64,000 nt of DNA from an uncultured Vampirovibrio sp. (GTDB lineage Bacteria; Cyanobacteriota; Vampirovibrionia; Gastranaerophilales; Gastranaerophilaceae). Positions within the stretch are counted from its first letter, which is position 1; every line of letters begins with the position of its first letter. Positions 62,671 to 64,000 of this stretch are shown piece after piece. Below the pieces are notes generated by a model. That model was not told where the DNA came from. It did no database searches and worked only from the letters and a program-made list of their open reading frames with translations. The translations under genes and the position numbers were made by a program. The DNA lies in assembly GCA_910583875.1 (NCBI GenBank), contig CAJTXT010000003.1:124001-188000 (forward strand), given 5' to 3'.

Positions 62671-64000
62671 TTGATTAGTTCTACAAGTATAAATCAATAT
62701 AAATATATAGGTGATAACACTATAAAAACAAATAGTGTTAATACTGAGAATGTTACTCAACCAATTAATCTATATGAAAATTCATCTGATACTTTTGAAT
62801 ATTCAACTGAAAATTTTAATGTTTTTGATACTGAAAACAATGCAAAAGAATTAGAAAATGAATTAAAATCCGTTCAAGAGGAGCAGGGTTTTATAGGTAA
62901 AGCATGGAATGGAATTAAATCTATATTTGGCGGCGGGTCATCTAAAGTTGAGAAAAATATAGAAAAATATAAAAATGGCGAGATTACTTTTGAAGAAGCG
63001 CAAGAATCAATAAAAAAATATCAAGACGGTCAAAAAATGAGTGTTGATGTTGTTGGTGATATTGCCTCTGGTATTCTTGCCGTTGGTGCATTTAGTCTAG
63101 CTATAGGCAGCGCAGTTGTTACAGGTGGAGCTTCATTACCGATTGCACTTGGTATAGCAACAGCAGCAGGCGCAGGCTCTAAAATTGCAATTAAAGCTTC
63201 TGACAGTGCAGTGGGCGGGCGAGAATACAGTTTGAAAGATTTAGGATATGACGCTGCAACAGGTGCTGTAAACGGTTTATTAGCTCCTGTTACAAACGGA
63301 ATTGGCGCTTCTGTTACAAAAACAATCGGTACAAAAATGGGTTTAACCGTTGTAAAAGAAGGAACAGAAGAAGTAATTGAACAAGGCGTTAAACAAGGTA
63401 TTAAATCAATAATAACTCAGCAAGGTGTTGATGTTATAGGCGGTACTTTAAAAGCTCGTGCATTTGCTACAGCTGCAGGCATGGCTGTAGATGGAGCTAT
63501 CGGCGGCTCTGCTGATAATATGGTTCGTGCTGCACTTAATGGTGAAGATGTATTTGAAGCTGGTGTTCAAGGTGCTGTAGGCGGTATGATTATGGCTCCT
63601 GTTATAGGTGGAGGTTTCAAACTAGCTGGTAAAGCAGGTAAAGCTCTAAATAATAAAATTACAACTTCATCTGTTATGCCTGACGGCGTAAATACAAAGT
63701 TTGCTCAAGGAGCGGAAGGTGATTGTGCTTTATTAAGTGTTCTTGATGGAATGATGAATTCTAAAGATGCGCAAAAGAAAATTAAAAGTGCTATTTCATC
63801 TCCTGTTGGCAGTGATTTTTATAATGTAAAAATTGGAAATAAGAGTGTAAATGTTTTAAAATCTTCTTTAGCTGATGAAGCTTCTGATTCATTATCAGAT
63901 TCAAAAGCTATAAGAATATTTGAATTGGCATATAAGCAGCTTCAAGGTACAGACGATGCTCTTGATGGTGGTTTTGCTGAAGTTATTGCTAAACAATTTG
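62671..64000 (+). CDS. Calpain-like cysteine protease domain protein, 3' partial
   Basis: The frame opens at TTG 62671 (GTGAGAG upstream as ribosome-binding site) and runs off the window after 443 codons. A polar N-terminus of about 125 residues is followed by a long Gly/Ala/Val-rich region (about 130-330) with helices such as GILAVGAFSLAIGSAVV, which could insert in membranes. Then FAQGAEGDCALLSVLDG matches the calpain catalytic Cys motif (Cys 352). The His and Asn should follow beyond the window. No signal peptide is seen. It is a candidate secreted or contact-dependent effector; calpain-like proteins are otherwise rare in bacteria. Confidence 0.8.
   Translation, partial: MISSTSINQYKYIGDNTIKTNSVNTENVTQPINLYENSSDTFEYSTENFNVFDTENNAKELENELKSVQEEQGFIGKAWNGIKSIFGGGSSKVEKNIEKYKNGEITFEEAQESIKKYQDGQKMSVDVVGDIASGILAVGAFSLAIGSAVVTGGASLPIALGIATAAGAGSKIAIKASDSAVGGREYSLKDLGYDAATGAVNGLLAPVTNGIGASVTKTIGTKMGLTVVKEGTEEVIEQGVKQGIKSIITQQGVDVIGGTLKARAFATAAGMAVDGAIGGSADNMVRAALNGEDVFEAGVQGAVGGMIMAPVIGGGFKLAGKAGKALNNKITTSSVMPDGVNTKFAQGAEGDCALLSVLDGMMNSKDAQKKIKSAISSPVGSDFYNVKIGNKSVNVLKSSLADEASDSLSDSKAIRIFELAYKQLQGTDDALDGGFAEVIAKQF

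Overview
The window is AT-rich (roughly 30 percent GC by eye) and comes from a Gram-negative-type bacterium. It has an outer-membrane two-partner secretion system, many Sec signal peptides and lipoproteins, and a great many TPR proteins. The mix of housekeeping genes (an RNase E/G next to a radical SAM-DUF2344 fusion, rpsF-ssb-rpsR, rimM-trmD, trmFO, glgA), the very low GC, the exported proteins with an N-terminal 'SDRLNRLE'-type segment and the large calpain/papain-like proteins all fit a gut relative of Cyanobacteria (Vampirovibrionia/'Melainabacteria', order Gastranaerophilales). That placement is inference from gene content; no rRNA gene is present to prove it.

Layout. 1-3.6 kb: the 3' part of a very large protein with a papain-like His/Asn-Ser-Trp signature. 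3.6-12.9 kb: a small exported protein, then a two-partner secretion locus (TpsB transporter facing two TpsA exoproteins whose secretion domains are almost identical) and a TPR lipoprotein. 12.9-24 kb: engB, an RNase E/G operon, a Fe-S uracil-DNA glycosylase with a metallophosphoesterase, and a TPR-ruvA-glgA operon. 24-33 kb: an nrnA-YihY-binding protein operon, two coupled zinc dehydrogenases, rimM-trmD preceded by an unusual zinc/Arg-Asn-rich protein, and rlmN. 33.5-44.3 kb: rpsF-ssb-rpsR, two exported proteins, an LplT-PlsC-acyl-ACP synthetase fusion, a TPR operon, a dense cluster of palindromic repeats, and trmFO. 44.4-48.7 kb: a CpaE-like ATPase, a protein that looks like a degenerate CpaF, a NarL response regulator and a histidine kinase. 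48.7-54 kb: a YcaO protein, a 48-residue peptide gene, a TupA-like ATP-grasp protein, a divergent XRE regulator and a UvrD helicase. 54-64 kb: two exported proteins separated by an 11-C tract, threonine ammonia-lyase, a cupin-aminotransferase pair, a glycosyltransferase, a CAU tRNA, an AddA-like helicase-nuclease and the start of a calpain-like protein.

Best candidate for an undescribed system: the minus-strand operon ATP-grasp -> 48-aa peptide -> YcaO (48730-51585). The gaps are 12 and 3 nt. A consensus promoter has a perfect palindrome in its spacer, and an XRE regulator is divergent to it. A short peptide with Cys/Ser/Thr in its second half, encoded between a YcaO and an ATP-grasp enzyme, is what a ribosomally made, modified peptide (RiPP) locus would look like. 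The caution is that this YcaO resembles the long E. coli-type YcaO, which is not known to modify a dedicated peptide.

Other points: REPIN-like double hairpins occur at four places, with compensatory changes in one. A GC-rich island lies within inverted repeats at 42.8 kb. A TPR gene seems to start at AUU or AUC. Several hairpins abut ribosome-binding sites. No CRISPR array, transposase, integrase or phage gene was seen.
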